Assembly (NCBI RefSeq): GCF_035984415.1 | Contig: NZ_CP130720.1 | Span: forward strand, 2,170,001-2,234,000 | DNA length: 64,000 nt | From: Streptomyces sp. NBC_01296 | GTDB lineage: Bacteria; Actinomycetota; Actinomycetes; Streptomycetales; Streptomycetaceae | Direction of reading: 5' to 3' | Shown here: positions 57,402-64,000 of the stretch, one piece after another | How the letters are laid out: every line of letters starts with the position of its first letter | Numbering within the stretch: the first letter of the stretch is position 1 | Made by a program: the position numbers and the translations under genes | Notes under the pieces: model-generated | What the model was told of the DNA's origin: nothing | The model's input: the letters and a program-made list of their open reading frames with translations, nothing else | Databases searched by the model: none

Positions 57402-59156
57402 GTGCAGTTCGAGGTGTGGGCACCGCTGACAGACCGGGTCGCGCTGCGGGTCGGCGACGCGACGTACGAGATGGCACGCGATCCGGACCGGGCCGGCTGG
57501 TGGCTCGCCGAGGCGCCGGCCGCCGACGGGGACCGGTACGGATTCCTGCTGGGCGTGGCCCCCGGGGAGGGGATCGTACGGCCCGACCCGCGCGGGCGGC
57601 GGCTGCCGGACGGGCCCGACGGCCTCTCGGCGGTGGTGGATTTCGAGCCGCTCACCCCGCAGGCCCCGGCGCCCGGGACGCGGCTCCAGGACGCGGTCCT
57701 CTACGAGCTGCACATCGGCACGTTCACCCCCGAGGGCACCTTCGACGCGGCCGCCGCCCGCCTCGGGCACCTCACCGCGCTCGGGGTCACGCACGTGGAG
57801 CTGATGCCGGTCTGCCCGTTTCCCGGCCGGCACGGGTGGGGGTACGACGGGGTCGCGCCGTGGGCGGTGCACGAGCCGTACGGCGGCCCGGCCGGGCTGG
57901 CCCGGTTCGTGGACGCGGCCCACGCGGCCGGGCTCGGGGTGGTGCTGGACGTGGTCCACAACCACCTGGGCCCCTCCGGCAACCACCTCCCGGCCTTCGG
58001 CCCGTACTTCACGGACACCCACCACACCCCGTGGGGCGCGGCGGTCAACCTGGACGCGGCCGGCTCCGACGAGGTGCGCGCCTACCTCCTGGACAGCGCC
58101 CTGGCCTGGCTGCGGGACTACCGGATCGACGGGCTCCGGCTGGACGCCGTGCACGCGCTCGCCGACGGCCGGGCGCTGACCTTCCTGGAGGAGCTGTCCG
58201 CGGCCGTGGACGAGCTCGCCGCCGAGAGCGGCCGCCCGCTGTTCCTGATCGCGGAGTCCGACCGGTGCGATCCGCGCACCACGGCCCCGCGCGCCGCCGG
58301 GGGCCTGGGCCTGCACGCCCAGTGGAACGACGACTTCCACCACGCCCTGCACTGTGCGCTGACCGGTGAGTCCCAGGCGTACTACGCCGATTTCGCCGGG
58401 GCGCCGCTCGCCGCCCTGGCCAAGACCATGACCCGGGCCTTCTTCCACGACGGCACCTGGTCCTCGTTCCGGGGCCGCAGCCACGGCCGCCCGGTGGACC
58501 GGCGCCGCACGCCCGCGCACCGCTTCGTCGGCTACACGCAGACCCACGACCAGATCGGCAACCGGGCCCTCGGCGACCGGCTCGCGGGCTCGCTCTCCCC
58601 CGGCTTGCTGGCCTGCGGTGCGACGCTGGCGCTGACCGGGCCGTTCGTACCGATGCTGTTCATGGGCGAGGAGTGGGCCGCGGGCACGCCGTGGCAGTAC
58701 TTCACCGACCATCCGGACCCGGAGCTCGCCGAGGCGGTACGGTCCGGCCGGCGGCGGGAGTTCGCGGCGCACGGCTGGAAGGCCGAGGAACTCCCGGATC
58801 CGCAGGACCCGGCCACCCGGGACCGCTCGTGCCTGGACTGGGCGGAGCCGGAGCGCGCCCCGCACGACCGGCTGCTGGCCTGGTACCGGACCCTGGTCAC
58901 CCTCCGGCGCACCCACCCGGACCTGCGGGACCCGGACCTGGCGGCGGTCCGTGTGGCGTACGACGAGGAGCGCCGCTGGGTGACGTTCCGGCGGGGCGAG
59001 GTACGCGCGGCCGTGAACCTCTCCCCCGAGCCGGTGACCATCGCCCTCGGCCGCAACGGGGTCCGGGTCCTGGCTTCCTGGGAACCCGTCGACCACCCGG
59101 GCCCGGACGGCCGCGTCCACGTACCGGGCGAGTCGGCGGTGCTGCTGGGGCCGTAA
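57402..59156 (+). CDS. treZ: malto-oligosyltrehalose trehalohydrolase
   Basis: 584-aa GH13 enzyme that releases trehalose from the maltooligosyl trehalose made by TreY. GTG 57402 follows GAGGGGAA. N-terminal E-set domain (FEVWAPLTDRVALRVGDATYEM), then the catalytic barrel with LYELHIGTFTPEGTFD, YDGVAPWAVHEPYGG, VVLDVVHNHLGPSGNHL, IDGLRLDAVHALAD (nucleophile Asp near 245) and LFLIAESDRCDPRT (acid/base Glu). QTHDQIGNRALGDRL is the TreZ substrate loop. Length and motifs are standard. It completes a TreX-TreY-TreZ set. Confidence 0.95.
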   Translation: MQFEVWAPLTDRVALRVGDATYEMARDPDRAGWWLAEAPAADGDRYGFLLGVAPGEGIVRPDPRGRRLPDGPDGLSAVVDFEPLTPQAPAPGTRLQDAVLYELHIGTFTPEGTFDAAAARLGHLTALGVTHVELMPVCPFPGRHGWGYDGVAPWAVHEPYGGPAGLARFVDAAHAAGLGVVLDVVHNHLGPSGNHLPAFGPYFTDTHHTPWGAAVNLDAAGSDEVRAYLLDSALAWLRDYRIDGLRLDAVHALADGRALTFLEELSAAVDELAAESGRPLFLIAESDRCDPRTTAPRAAGGLGLHAQWNDDFHHALHCALTGESQAYYADFAGAPLAALAKTMTRAFFHDGTWSSFRGRSHGRPVDRRRTPAHRFVGYTQTHDQIGNRALGDRLAGSLSPGLLACGATLALTGPFVPMLFMGEEWAAGTPWQYFTDHPDPELAEAVRSGRRREFAAHGWKAEELPDPQDPATRDRSCLDWAEPERAPHDRLLAWYRTLVTLRRTHPDLRDPDLAAVRVAYDEERRWVTFRRGEVRAAVNLSPEPVTIALGRNGVRVLASWEPVDHPGPDGRVHVPGESAVLLGP

Positions 59157-59192
59157 CACGCCTCCCTGCGGCATTGCTCCGGCCTGCGACTC

Positions 59193-60314
59193 CTACTCCA
59201 CGACCGCCAGCTCCCGCGGGGCGTTGTTGAAGCTGCGGCCGCCGTCCTCCGTGACCGTCACGATGTCCTCGATGCGCACCCCGAAGCGGCCGGGGAGGTA
59301 GATGCCGGGCTCCACGGAGAAGCACATCCCGGGAACCAGGGGCTGCTCCTCGCCCTCGACCATGTACGGGGGTTCGTGGGTGGTCACGCCGATGCCGTGG
59401 CCCGTGCGGTGGATGAACCGGTCTCCGTAGCCGAACTCGGTGATCACCGCGCGGGCCGCCCGGTCCACGTCCTGGCAGGCGATGCCCGGGCGGACGGCCG
59501 CGGAGGCCGTCTGCTGGGCCTGGCGGACGATGTCGTGGACGCGCTGCTCCTCGGCGCTCGGCTCGCCGACGTGCACGGTGCGGGAGATGTCGGAGCCGTA
59601 CCCGTGCTTGAGCCCGCCGAAGTCGAGGACCACCATGTCGCCGTGCCCGATGGTGCGCTCGCCGGCCTCGTGGTGCGGGTTGGCCCCGTTGGGGCCGGAG
59701 CCGACGACCGTGAAGTCCACCTGGGAGTGGCCGTGTTCGCGCAGCAGAGCGGCCAGGTCGGCGGCGATGTCGGTCTCCCGGCGTCCTGCGAAGGGGACCT
59801 TGAGGATCTGCGCGTACGCCGCGTCCGCGGCCGCGCCGGCCGCCGCGAGCCGTTCCAGCTCCCGCTGGTCCTTGACCGCGCGGAGCATCGGCAGGACGTC
59901 GGTGAGGGGGGCGTACGAGGTGGCCGGCAACTCCCGCTGGAGGCCGAGCAGATGCATGGCCCAGGTGTTGTCGCTGACCCCGAAGCGGCCGCCCACGTCG
60001 AGGAGCGGCGCGGTGACTCCGTACGGGTTCTTCCCGTCGGCCCAGTCGCGCAGGGTCAGCGCGGGCGCCGCGGGGGCCTTGGCCGCGTCGGGGGCTTCCA
60101 GGGCGGGCACGACGAGGACGGGCTCCTGCCCGGCGGCGAGCACGAGCACGGTCAGCCGCTCGGTGTCGATCGGCCGGTAGCCGGTGAGGTGGGCGAGGTC
60201 GGGCCCGGGGGCGATGAGCAGCCCGGCCAGCCCGGCATCGGCGGCGCTCTGTGCGGCGGCGGCCATCCGGGCGGCGTAGTCGGCGTGCGTGAACGGATCG
60301 GGTTCGAGGTCCAT
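59193..60314 (-). CDS. M24-family Xaa-Pro aminopeptidase-like protein
   Basis: 373-aa pita-bread-fold metallopeptidase. N-terminal creatinase-like domain (about residues 10-140) contains LIAPGPDLAHLTGY. The C-terminal M24 domain has the metal ligands in MVVLDFGGLKHGYGSDISRTVHVG (two Asp), TGHGIGVTTHEPPYM (His) and MCFSVEPGIYLPGRFGVRIEDIVTV (two Glu), so both metal sites look complete. The enzyme should cleave Xaa-Pro dipeptides or larger Pro-containing peptides. ATG 60314; 39 bp upstream lies the LysR gene on the same strand. Confidence 0.92.
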   Translation of the reverse strand: MDLEPDPFTHADYAARMAAAAQSAADAGLAGLLIAPGPDLAHLTGYRPIDTERLTVLVLAAGQEPVLVVPALEAPDAAKAPAAPALTLRDWADGKNPYGVTAPLLDVGGRFGVSDNTWAMHLLGLQRELPATSYAPLTDVLPMLRAVKDQRELERLAAAGAAADAAYAQILKVPFAGRRETDIAADLAALLREHGHSQVDFTVVGSGPNGANPHHEAGERTIGHGDMVVLDFGGLKHGYGSDISRTVHVGEPSAEEQRVHDIVRQAQQTASAAVRPGIACQDVDRAARAVITEFGYGDRFIHRTGHGIGVTTHEPPYMVEGEEQPLVPGMCFSVEPGIYLPGRFGVRIEDIVTVTEDGGRSFNNAPRELAVVE

Positions 60315-60353
60315 GGTGCGATCCTGCCGCCGCGCCGGGCCGCGCGCGAGTGG

Positions 60354-61199
60354 TTACCGGGACGGGGTGAGGCGGGCGGCGAGGGCGGCGGCCGCGGGGG
60401 GCGGGGTGCCGGGGGCGAGGAGTTCCGTACGGTGCACCAGGCGCGGGTCGGACAGCGGTACGGCGACCCCGGCCCCGGCTGCCTCGGCCATCCGGCGCGG
60501 CAGCAGGACCAGGCCGTGCCCGGCGGCGGCGAGGGCGCACAGGGCGTGCAGGTCGGTGCCGTCGTAGCGCAGGGCCGGAGCGGTCCGGACGGCGGCGGGC
60601 AGCGGCGCCGCGCCGGGGGCGTCGATCCAGCGGGCGTCGGCGAGGTCGTCCAGCCGGAGCGCGGCCCGGCCGGCGAACGGGTGCCCGGCCGGGAGCAGTA
60701 CGGCGAGCTCCTCCTCGCCGACGCCGGTCACGGTGAGCGGGGCCACGTCGGGCAGCCGCAGCGGGTCGCTGGGCGCGGCGAGGCCGTCGACCAGGCCGAG
60801 GTCGCAGCCGCCGGTGGCGACGGCGGCCGGCACCTCGGCGGCCGGCAGCACCCGCAGCGCCACCCCGGTGGCCGGCAGCGCGGCCAGCAGCCGGGGTCCG
60901 ACGCAGAGCGGGGACGCGGCGAGGGTGACCTGCCCGGGCGGCGCGGCGGCCAGCCGCAGCACATCGGCCCGGGCCGCGTCGAGCCGCAGCAGCAGCGGAC
61001 CGGCGTGCTCCAGCAGCCGCACCCCGGCCGGGGTCGGCTCCACGGGCCGCCGGGTGAGGAGCTCGGCGCGCAGGTCGCCCTCGAGGGCGGCGATGTGCTG
61101 GGAGACGGCGGACTGGGTGTAGCCGAGCTCACGGGCGGCGGCGGAGAAGGAGGACAGCCGGGCGACGGTGACGAAGGTGCGGAGCAGGTGCGGATCCAT
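60354..61199 (-). CDS. LysR-family transcriptional regulator
   Basis: 281-aa LTTR. Residues 1-60 form the typical winged HTH, LLRTFVTVARLSSFSAAARELGYTQSAVSQHIAALEGDL. The effector domain follows (about 90-280). Its inducer is unknown. It is divergent from a membrane protein gene (61327) with a 127-bp gap, the arrangement LysR regulators usually control. ATG 61199. The M24 peptidase gene lies 39 bp downstream and may be co-transcribed. Confidence 0.92.
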   Translation of the reverse strand: MDPHLLRTFVTVARLSSFSAAARELGYTQSAVSQHIAALEGDLRAELLTRRPVEPTPAGVRLLEHAGPLLLRLDAARADVLRLAAAPPGQVTLAASPLCVGPRLLAALPATGVALRVLPAAEVPAAVATGGCDLGLVDGLAAPSDPLRLPDVAPLTVTGVGEEELAVLLPAGHPFAGRAALRLDDLADARWIDAPGAAPLPAAVRTAPALRYDGTDLHALCALAAAGHGLVLLPRRMAEAAGAGVAVPLSDPRLVHRTELLAPGTPPPAAAALAARLTPSR

Positions 61200-61230
61200 G
61201 GCGCCAGCGTGCCACCGGCCCGGGGCCCGG

Positions 61231-61280
61231 CCGCGCCCCGGAAGTCCGCCGCCCGCCGCGCCCCGGAAGTCCGCCGCCCG
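61231..61280. repeat. perfect 25-bp tandem duplication in a divergent promoter region
   Basis: Two identical adjacent copies (61231-61255 and 61256-61280), each containing CCCCGGAAGTCCGCCGCCCG. They lie between the LysR start and the divergent membrane protein start, so duplication may have altered promoter or operator spacing, including LysR binding. Confidence 0.9.
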
Positions 61281-61326
61281 GCGCGCCCGGCCGGCGGCGG
61301 GACGCGGCGTCCGTATCGTGGACGGG

Positions 61327-61842
61327 GTGAGCATCCCCAGTGGCCCGTCCGCAGGCCGCAGCAGGCCACAGGGCACGTCCCGGACCGACTCCGCCGGCGC
61401 CGTGTACGGCTCCCTCCTCGCCACCTCCGTGGTGGCCACCGCAAGTACCGTCGGGGACCATCCGCGGCTCCACCTCGTCATCCTCCTGCTCATCACGGGT
61501 CTGGTGTTCTGGGCCACCCACGTGTACGCCGAGCTGGCGGGGGAACGGCTGGTCGGGCAGCCGTGGAGCCGGCACGAGATCCGCCGCGTCGCCCTGCACG
61601 AGTGGCCCATCGTCGAGGCCGCCGCCCTGCCCGCGGCCGCCGTGGCCGTCAGCGGTCTCCTCGGGCTGGACTACGTGGGGACGGCGTGGCTGGCCATGAG
61701 CGTGGCGGTGGCGCAGCAGGTCGTCTGGGCGTGCCTCGGTGCCGCCCGCGCCGGTGCCACCCGCGGCCAGCTGGCCGCCGAGGGGGTCGTCAACCTCGCC
61801 CTCGGCCTGATCCTCGTGGCCACCAAGGCCGCACTGAAGTAG
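61327..61842 (+). CDS. small integral membrane protein
   Basis: 171-aa protein from GTG 61327 (GACGGG directly before). About four hydrophobic segments: AVYGSLLATSVVATAST, LHLVILLLITGLVFWATHVYAEL, EAAALPAAAVAVSGLLG and VNLALGLILVATKAAL; WAMSVAVAQQVVWACLG-like segment (TAWLAMSVAVAQQVVWACLG) adds a further helix. VYAELAGERL and the R/H-rich loop WSRHEIRRVALHEW are probably cytoplasmic. No family recognised. Divergent from the LysR gene, so a target of that regulator by position. Confidence 0.78.
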   Translation: MSIPSGPSAGRSRPQGTSRTDSAGAVYGSLLATSVVATASTVGDHPRLHLVILLLITGLVFWATHVYAELAGERLVGQPWSRHEIRRVALHEWPIVEAAALPAAAVAVSGLLGLDYVGTAWLAMSVAVAQQVVWACLGAARAGATRGQLAAEGVVNLALGLILVATKAALK

Positions 61843-61928
61843 CACGGGAACGGCGATCAGATCTGCTGATCGAACATGCAGGAACAATCGTTGGCGCTGA
61901 ACCGGGGCCGGGTCGCAGGATGACCGGT

Positions 61929-62711
61929 ATGACCACTGCACGGACCACCTCACGGGCCACCTCACGGGCCACCTCACCGGCCACTGCACGGACGACCCGG
62001 CCCGCCCGGGTCGCCCTCGTCGGCGACCGCTCCCCGCACGTGAAGTCCCACACCCGCGTCCCCGCGCTGCTCGACGCCCTCGCCTCCCGTGACGGGCTCG
62101 TCCTCGACGCGTACTGGATCCCCACCGGCGACGCCGCGGCCGAGGCCGCCTCCGGGGCCCTGGCCCGGTTCGACGCGGTCTGGCTGCTGCCCGGCAGCCC
62201 GTACGCCAGCGAGGCGGGGGCGCTCGCCGCGATCCGGGTCGCGCGGGAGGAGGGCATCCCGTTCCTCGGGACCTGCGGCGGCTTCCAGCACGCGCTGCTG
62301 GAGTACGCCCGCTCGGTCTGCGGGCTGGCCGGCGTCGCGCACGCCGAGAACGACCCGGGGGCCGAGGACCTGCTGATCGCGCCGCTCGCCTGTTCGCTCG
62401 TCGGCCACGAGGGCCTCGTACGGGCCGAGCCCGGGTCGCTCGCCGAGTCCGTGCTCGGCGCGGAGCGGTCCATGGAGCGCTACCACTGCAGCTACGGTCC
62501 GGAGCCGCGGTACCTGCCGGTGCTCACCGCCCACGGGCTGCGGCTGTCGGGGCACGACGAGGACGGGCAGGCGCGCATCGCGGAGCTGCCGGGACATCCC
62601 TTCTTCCTGGCGACGCTGTTCCAGCCCGAGCTGTCCGGGGACGGAAAGCGCCCGCACCCCGTCGTGAAGGCGCTCGCGGCGGCGGCCGTCGCGCGTGCCG
62701 CGGCCGGATAA
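61929..62711 (+). CDS. class I glutamine amidotransferase-like protein (CTP-synthase C-terminal-like)
   Basis: 260-aa protein. After a short Thr/Arg/Ala repeat tail (TSRATSRATSPATARTT), the rest is a class I amidotransferase fold: FDAVWLLPGSPYASEAGALAAIR, then FLGTCGGFQHALLEYAR with the nucleophilic Cys in the elbow (about residue 109), and a C-terminal PGHPFFLATLFQPEL with His and Glu of the triad region. It resembles the amidotransferase half of CTP synthase but lacks the synthetase half, so the acceptor is unknown. ATG 61929; ATG 61920 is an alternative. Confidence 0.82.
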   Translation: MTTARTTSRATSRATSPATARTTRPARVALVGDRSPHVKSHTRVPALLDALASRDGLVLDAYWIPTGDAAAEAASGALARFDAVWLLPGSPYASEAGALAAIRVAREEGIPFLGTCGGFQHALLEYARSVCGLAGVAHAENDPGAEDLLIAPLACSLVGHEGLVRAEPGSLAESVLGAERSMERYHCSYGPEPRYLPVLTAHGLRLSGHDEDGQARIAELPGHPFFLATLFQPELSGDGKRPHPVVKALAAAAVARAAAG

Positions 62712-62784
62712 CGCGTGGCGGGACCACCCTCCTGATCAGCTATGCTGTGCATGCACATCGAACGGGCGGTCCGCCGCCCTTCGT

Positions 62785-62858
62785 GGTGGGTGTAGCTCAG
62801 TTGGTAGAGCACCTGGTTGTGGTCCAGGTGGCCGCGGGTTCAAGTCCCGTCACTCACC
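62785..62858 (+). tRNA. tRNA-His (GTG)
   Basis: Cloverleaf: acceptor GTGGGTG (62786-62792) with CACTCAC (62851-62857), D-arm AGCTCAGTTGGTAGAGC, anticodon stem CCTGG/CCAGG with loop TTGTGGT and GTG anticodon (62819-62821), T-arm GCGGGTTCAAGTCCCGT. The extra G-1 at 62785 faces C73 at 62858, the identity element of histidine tRNAs. No CCA is encoded. It is a single-copy gene with no integrase or repeated 3' end nearby. Confidence 0.96.
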
Positions 62859-62863
62859 CTGAT

Positions 62864-62900
62864 CCCCTGGGGGTACGAGGTTTCCTCGTACCCCCAGGGG
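62864..62900 (+). terminator. strong intrinsic terminator after tRNA-His
   Basis: Perfect 17-bp stem (62864-62880 with 62884-62900), 3-nt TTT loop, followed by CTTTT. It is the clearest intrinsic terminator in the window. It begins 5 nt after the tRNA and ends 18 bp before the convergent hydrolase stop, so it may serve both. Confidence 0.95.
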
Positions 62901-62918
62901 CTTTTCTGCGTCCTCCCG

Positions 62919-63674
62919 CTACCCCCGCAGGAACGCCTCCACCGCGGCGGCGAAGGCGACCGGGGTCTCGTGCGGCGGGTAGTGACCGGCACCGGGGACG
63001 GGGTGGACCCGGCAGTTGGGGTACGAGACCTGCCAGGTGGCCCGCATCACCTCCGGGGTGAGGGCGAGGTCGTACTCCCCGACGAGGACCAGCACCGGGA
63101 CCGTACTGCCCTTCACGGCGGCGGACAGGTCCAGCGGCTGCCAGCTCGCGAGGTACGCGGCGAAGGCCTCCGGTCGGGAGACGGCGAGGGAGTGCGCGAT
63201 CATCCGGTCCAGCCAGTGGCGGCTCGCGCGGTGGCCCGTGACGAGGTCGAGGATGGTCCGCCGGTTCTCGGCGCTGTCGGCGGCGCCGTAAAAGAGGGCG
63301 TGGGTGGCGTCGTCCATCTCGTAGGGGCCGGCGGGGACCGGGTTGATCCCGATCAGCTTCTCGATCCGCTCGGGGGCCCGGACCAGGACCTGCTGCATCG
63401 CCTTGCCGCCCATGGAGTGGCCCATGAGGGAGAAGGTGTCCCAGCCGATCTCGTCGGCGAGCGCGAGCACGTCGTCGGCGATCTCGGGGACGGTGTGGCG
63501 GCCGGCGACGTCCCTGCGGTCGCCGTAGCCGCGGTAGTCGAGGAAGGCGTACGAGAACGCCTCGGGGTCGAAGTAGTCCAGTACGGAGCCCCAGTTGGCG
63601 GAGGTGCCGAACCAGTCGTGCAGCACGATGACGCGGACGGGGCCGGTGCCGATCCTGCGGTGGGCGATGGCCAT
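62919..63674 (-). CDS. alpha/beta-hydrolase
   Basis: 251-aa alpha/beta-hydrolase. Oxyanion-hole region HDWFGTSANW (about residues 19-28), nucleophile elbow GHSMGGKAM (Ser about 96), acid Asp in VLVGEYDLALTP (about 199) and His in VPGAGHYPPHE (about 229) form the triad set. Similar proteins are esterases, haloperoxidase-like or epoxide-type hydrolases; the substrate is unknown. ATG 63674 with GAGGGAGA upstream. Confidence 0.92.
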   Translation of the reverse strand: MAIAHRRIGTGPVRVIVLHDWFGTSANWGSVLDYFDPEAFSYAFLDYRGYGDRRDVAGRHTVPEIADDVLALADEIGWDTFSLMGHSMGGKAMQQVLVRAPERIEKLIGINPVPAGPYEMDDATHALFYGAADSAENRRTILDLVTGHRASRHWLDRMIAHSLAVSRPEAFAAYLASWQPLDLSAAVKGSTVPVLVLVGEYDLALTPEVMRATWQVSYPNCRVHPVPGAGHYPPHETPVAFAAAVEAFLRG

Positions 63675-63746
63675 GCGTTCTCCCTCTGTGGCGGGGCGGT
63701 GGGAACTGCCGCCGTACCTTCTGCCCGGCGCACCTACGATCACACC

Positions 63747-64000
63747 GTGAAGCCGATATCCCGTGCGGTCCGCGCCGTCGTCAGCAGCAGCCGCACCGAC
63801 GGGCAGGCACACCCGCACCACCCCGCGGAGTACGGGATCACCGACCCCGAACAGGTCCGGGAGCTGCTCGCGACGTGGCCCGACGACACCGGGGCCGCAG
63901 ATCACTTCGCCTGCATGTGCCTCGGCCACGAGGGCCGGGTGACGCTGTACGAGGCGAGCGGACAGCTCGTACGGACCGTGCACGTTTCCCCTTCCGAGCC
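63747..64000 (+). CDS. hypothetical protein, 3' end cut off by window
   Basis: GTG 63747 opens a frame to the right edge, 84 codons visible, no stop. Codon bias is that of a real gene. The product has a short basic N-terminus, then SSSRTDGQAHPHHPAEYGITD, DPEQVRELLATWP and DHFACMCLGHEGRVTLYEA, with two nearby cysteines. No family is recognised. It is divergent from the hydrolase with a 72-bp gap. Confidence 0.7.
   Translation, partial: MKPISRAVRAVVSSSRTDGQAHPHHPAEYGITDPEQVRELLATWPDDTGAADHFACMCLGHEGRVTLYEASGQLVRTVHVSPSE

Noticed and set aside
62785-62900. tRNA-His as an integration site of a mobile element
   Set aside because: No integrase and no second copy of the tRNA 3' end in the window. 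The 17-bp hairpin next to it is a normal terminator.

Overview
High-GC actinobacterial chromosome, almost certainly Streptomyces or a close relative. The signs are third-codon G/C bias in every gene, frequent GTG/TTG starts, and families typical of Streptomyces (PucR, an SAV2148-like HEPN protein, DUF1707-FHA, DUF2637, a stand-alone RsbW-like ATPase, a DmdR/IdeR-type iron box, and a Cys leader peptide carrying the VSRRHVDL core). No phage, plasmid, IS transposase, rRNA or CRISPR array is visible. One tRNA gene (His, GTG) is present. Most of the window reads as ordinary core or near-core chromosome.

Layout: 1-2.9 kb is a purine-catabolism operon (three-subunit xanthine dehydrogenase, running off the left edge), divergent from a PucR regulator. 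5-9.4 kb holds a TPR-like protein, a GntR regulator, an iron-box-controlled FhuF-like ferric reductase, a DUF2637 membrane protein and an anti-sigma-like ATPase. 9.4-11.7 kb is a pyruvate oxidase/dehydrogenase (poxB-type) gene split by a 549-bp insertion flanked by a 12-bp direct repeat; the insert carries a tiny secreted-protein gene. 11.7-19.3 kb has a PP2C-like phosphatase with a very long disordered region, a large secreted subtilase with a divergent HTH regulator, and a DUF456 protein. 19.5-28.1 kb holds a lone ketosynthase, a PPOX-fold protein, RsgA (with a probable 24-codon uORF), a VOC protein, a BrkB membrane protein, an AidB-like acyl-CoA dehydrogenase, a GAF regulator and a GNAT enzyme.

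28.6-38.2 kb is a complete assimilatory sulfur locus: Cys leader peptide, sulfite reductase, a 59-aa CxxC/CxxC protein, CysH, CysC, CysD, CysN, then a hairpin and a second Cys-containing uORF, then the sulfonate ABC transporter SsuA-SsuB-SsuC and a CbiX/SirB chelatase that would supply siroheme to the reductase. ATP sulfurylase (CysDN) makes APS, CysC can make PAPS, CysH reduces to sulfite, and Sir makes sulfide; the ABC system brings in organic sulfonates.

38.3-48.5 kb is a mixed accessory-like stretch: a small secreted protein, a ketopantoate-reductase-like enzyme, an aldo-keto reductase, a striking trypsin-like protease/NUC1 nuclease fusion, DUF1697 overlapping an MGT-type glycosyltransferase, an APH-like kinase, a DnaQ-type exonuclease and the HEPN protein. 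48.7-59.2 kb gathers all three enzymes of the maltodextrin-to-trehalose route (GlgX/TreX, TreY, TreZ), interleaved with an MFS transporter, an M14 carboxypeptidase, a GNAT and a DUF1707-FHA protein. 59.2-64 kb ends with an aminopeptidase P-like protein, a LysR regulator divergent from a membrane protein, a class I amidotransferase-like protein, tRNA-His with a strong terminator, an alpha/beta hydrolase and a truncated hypothetical gene.
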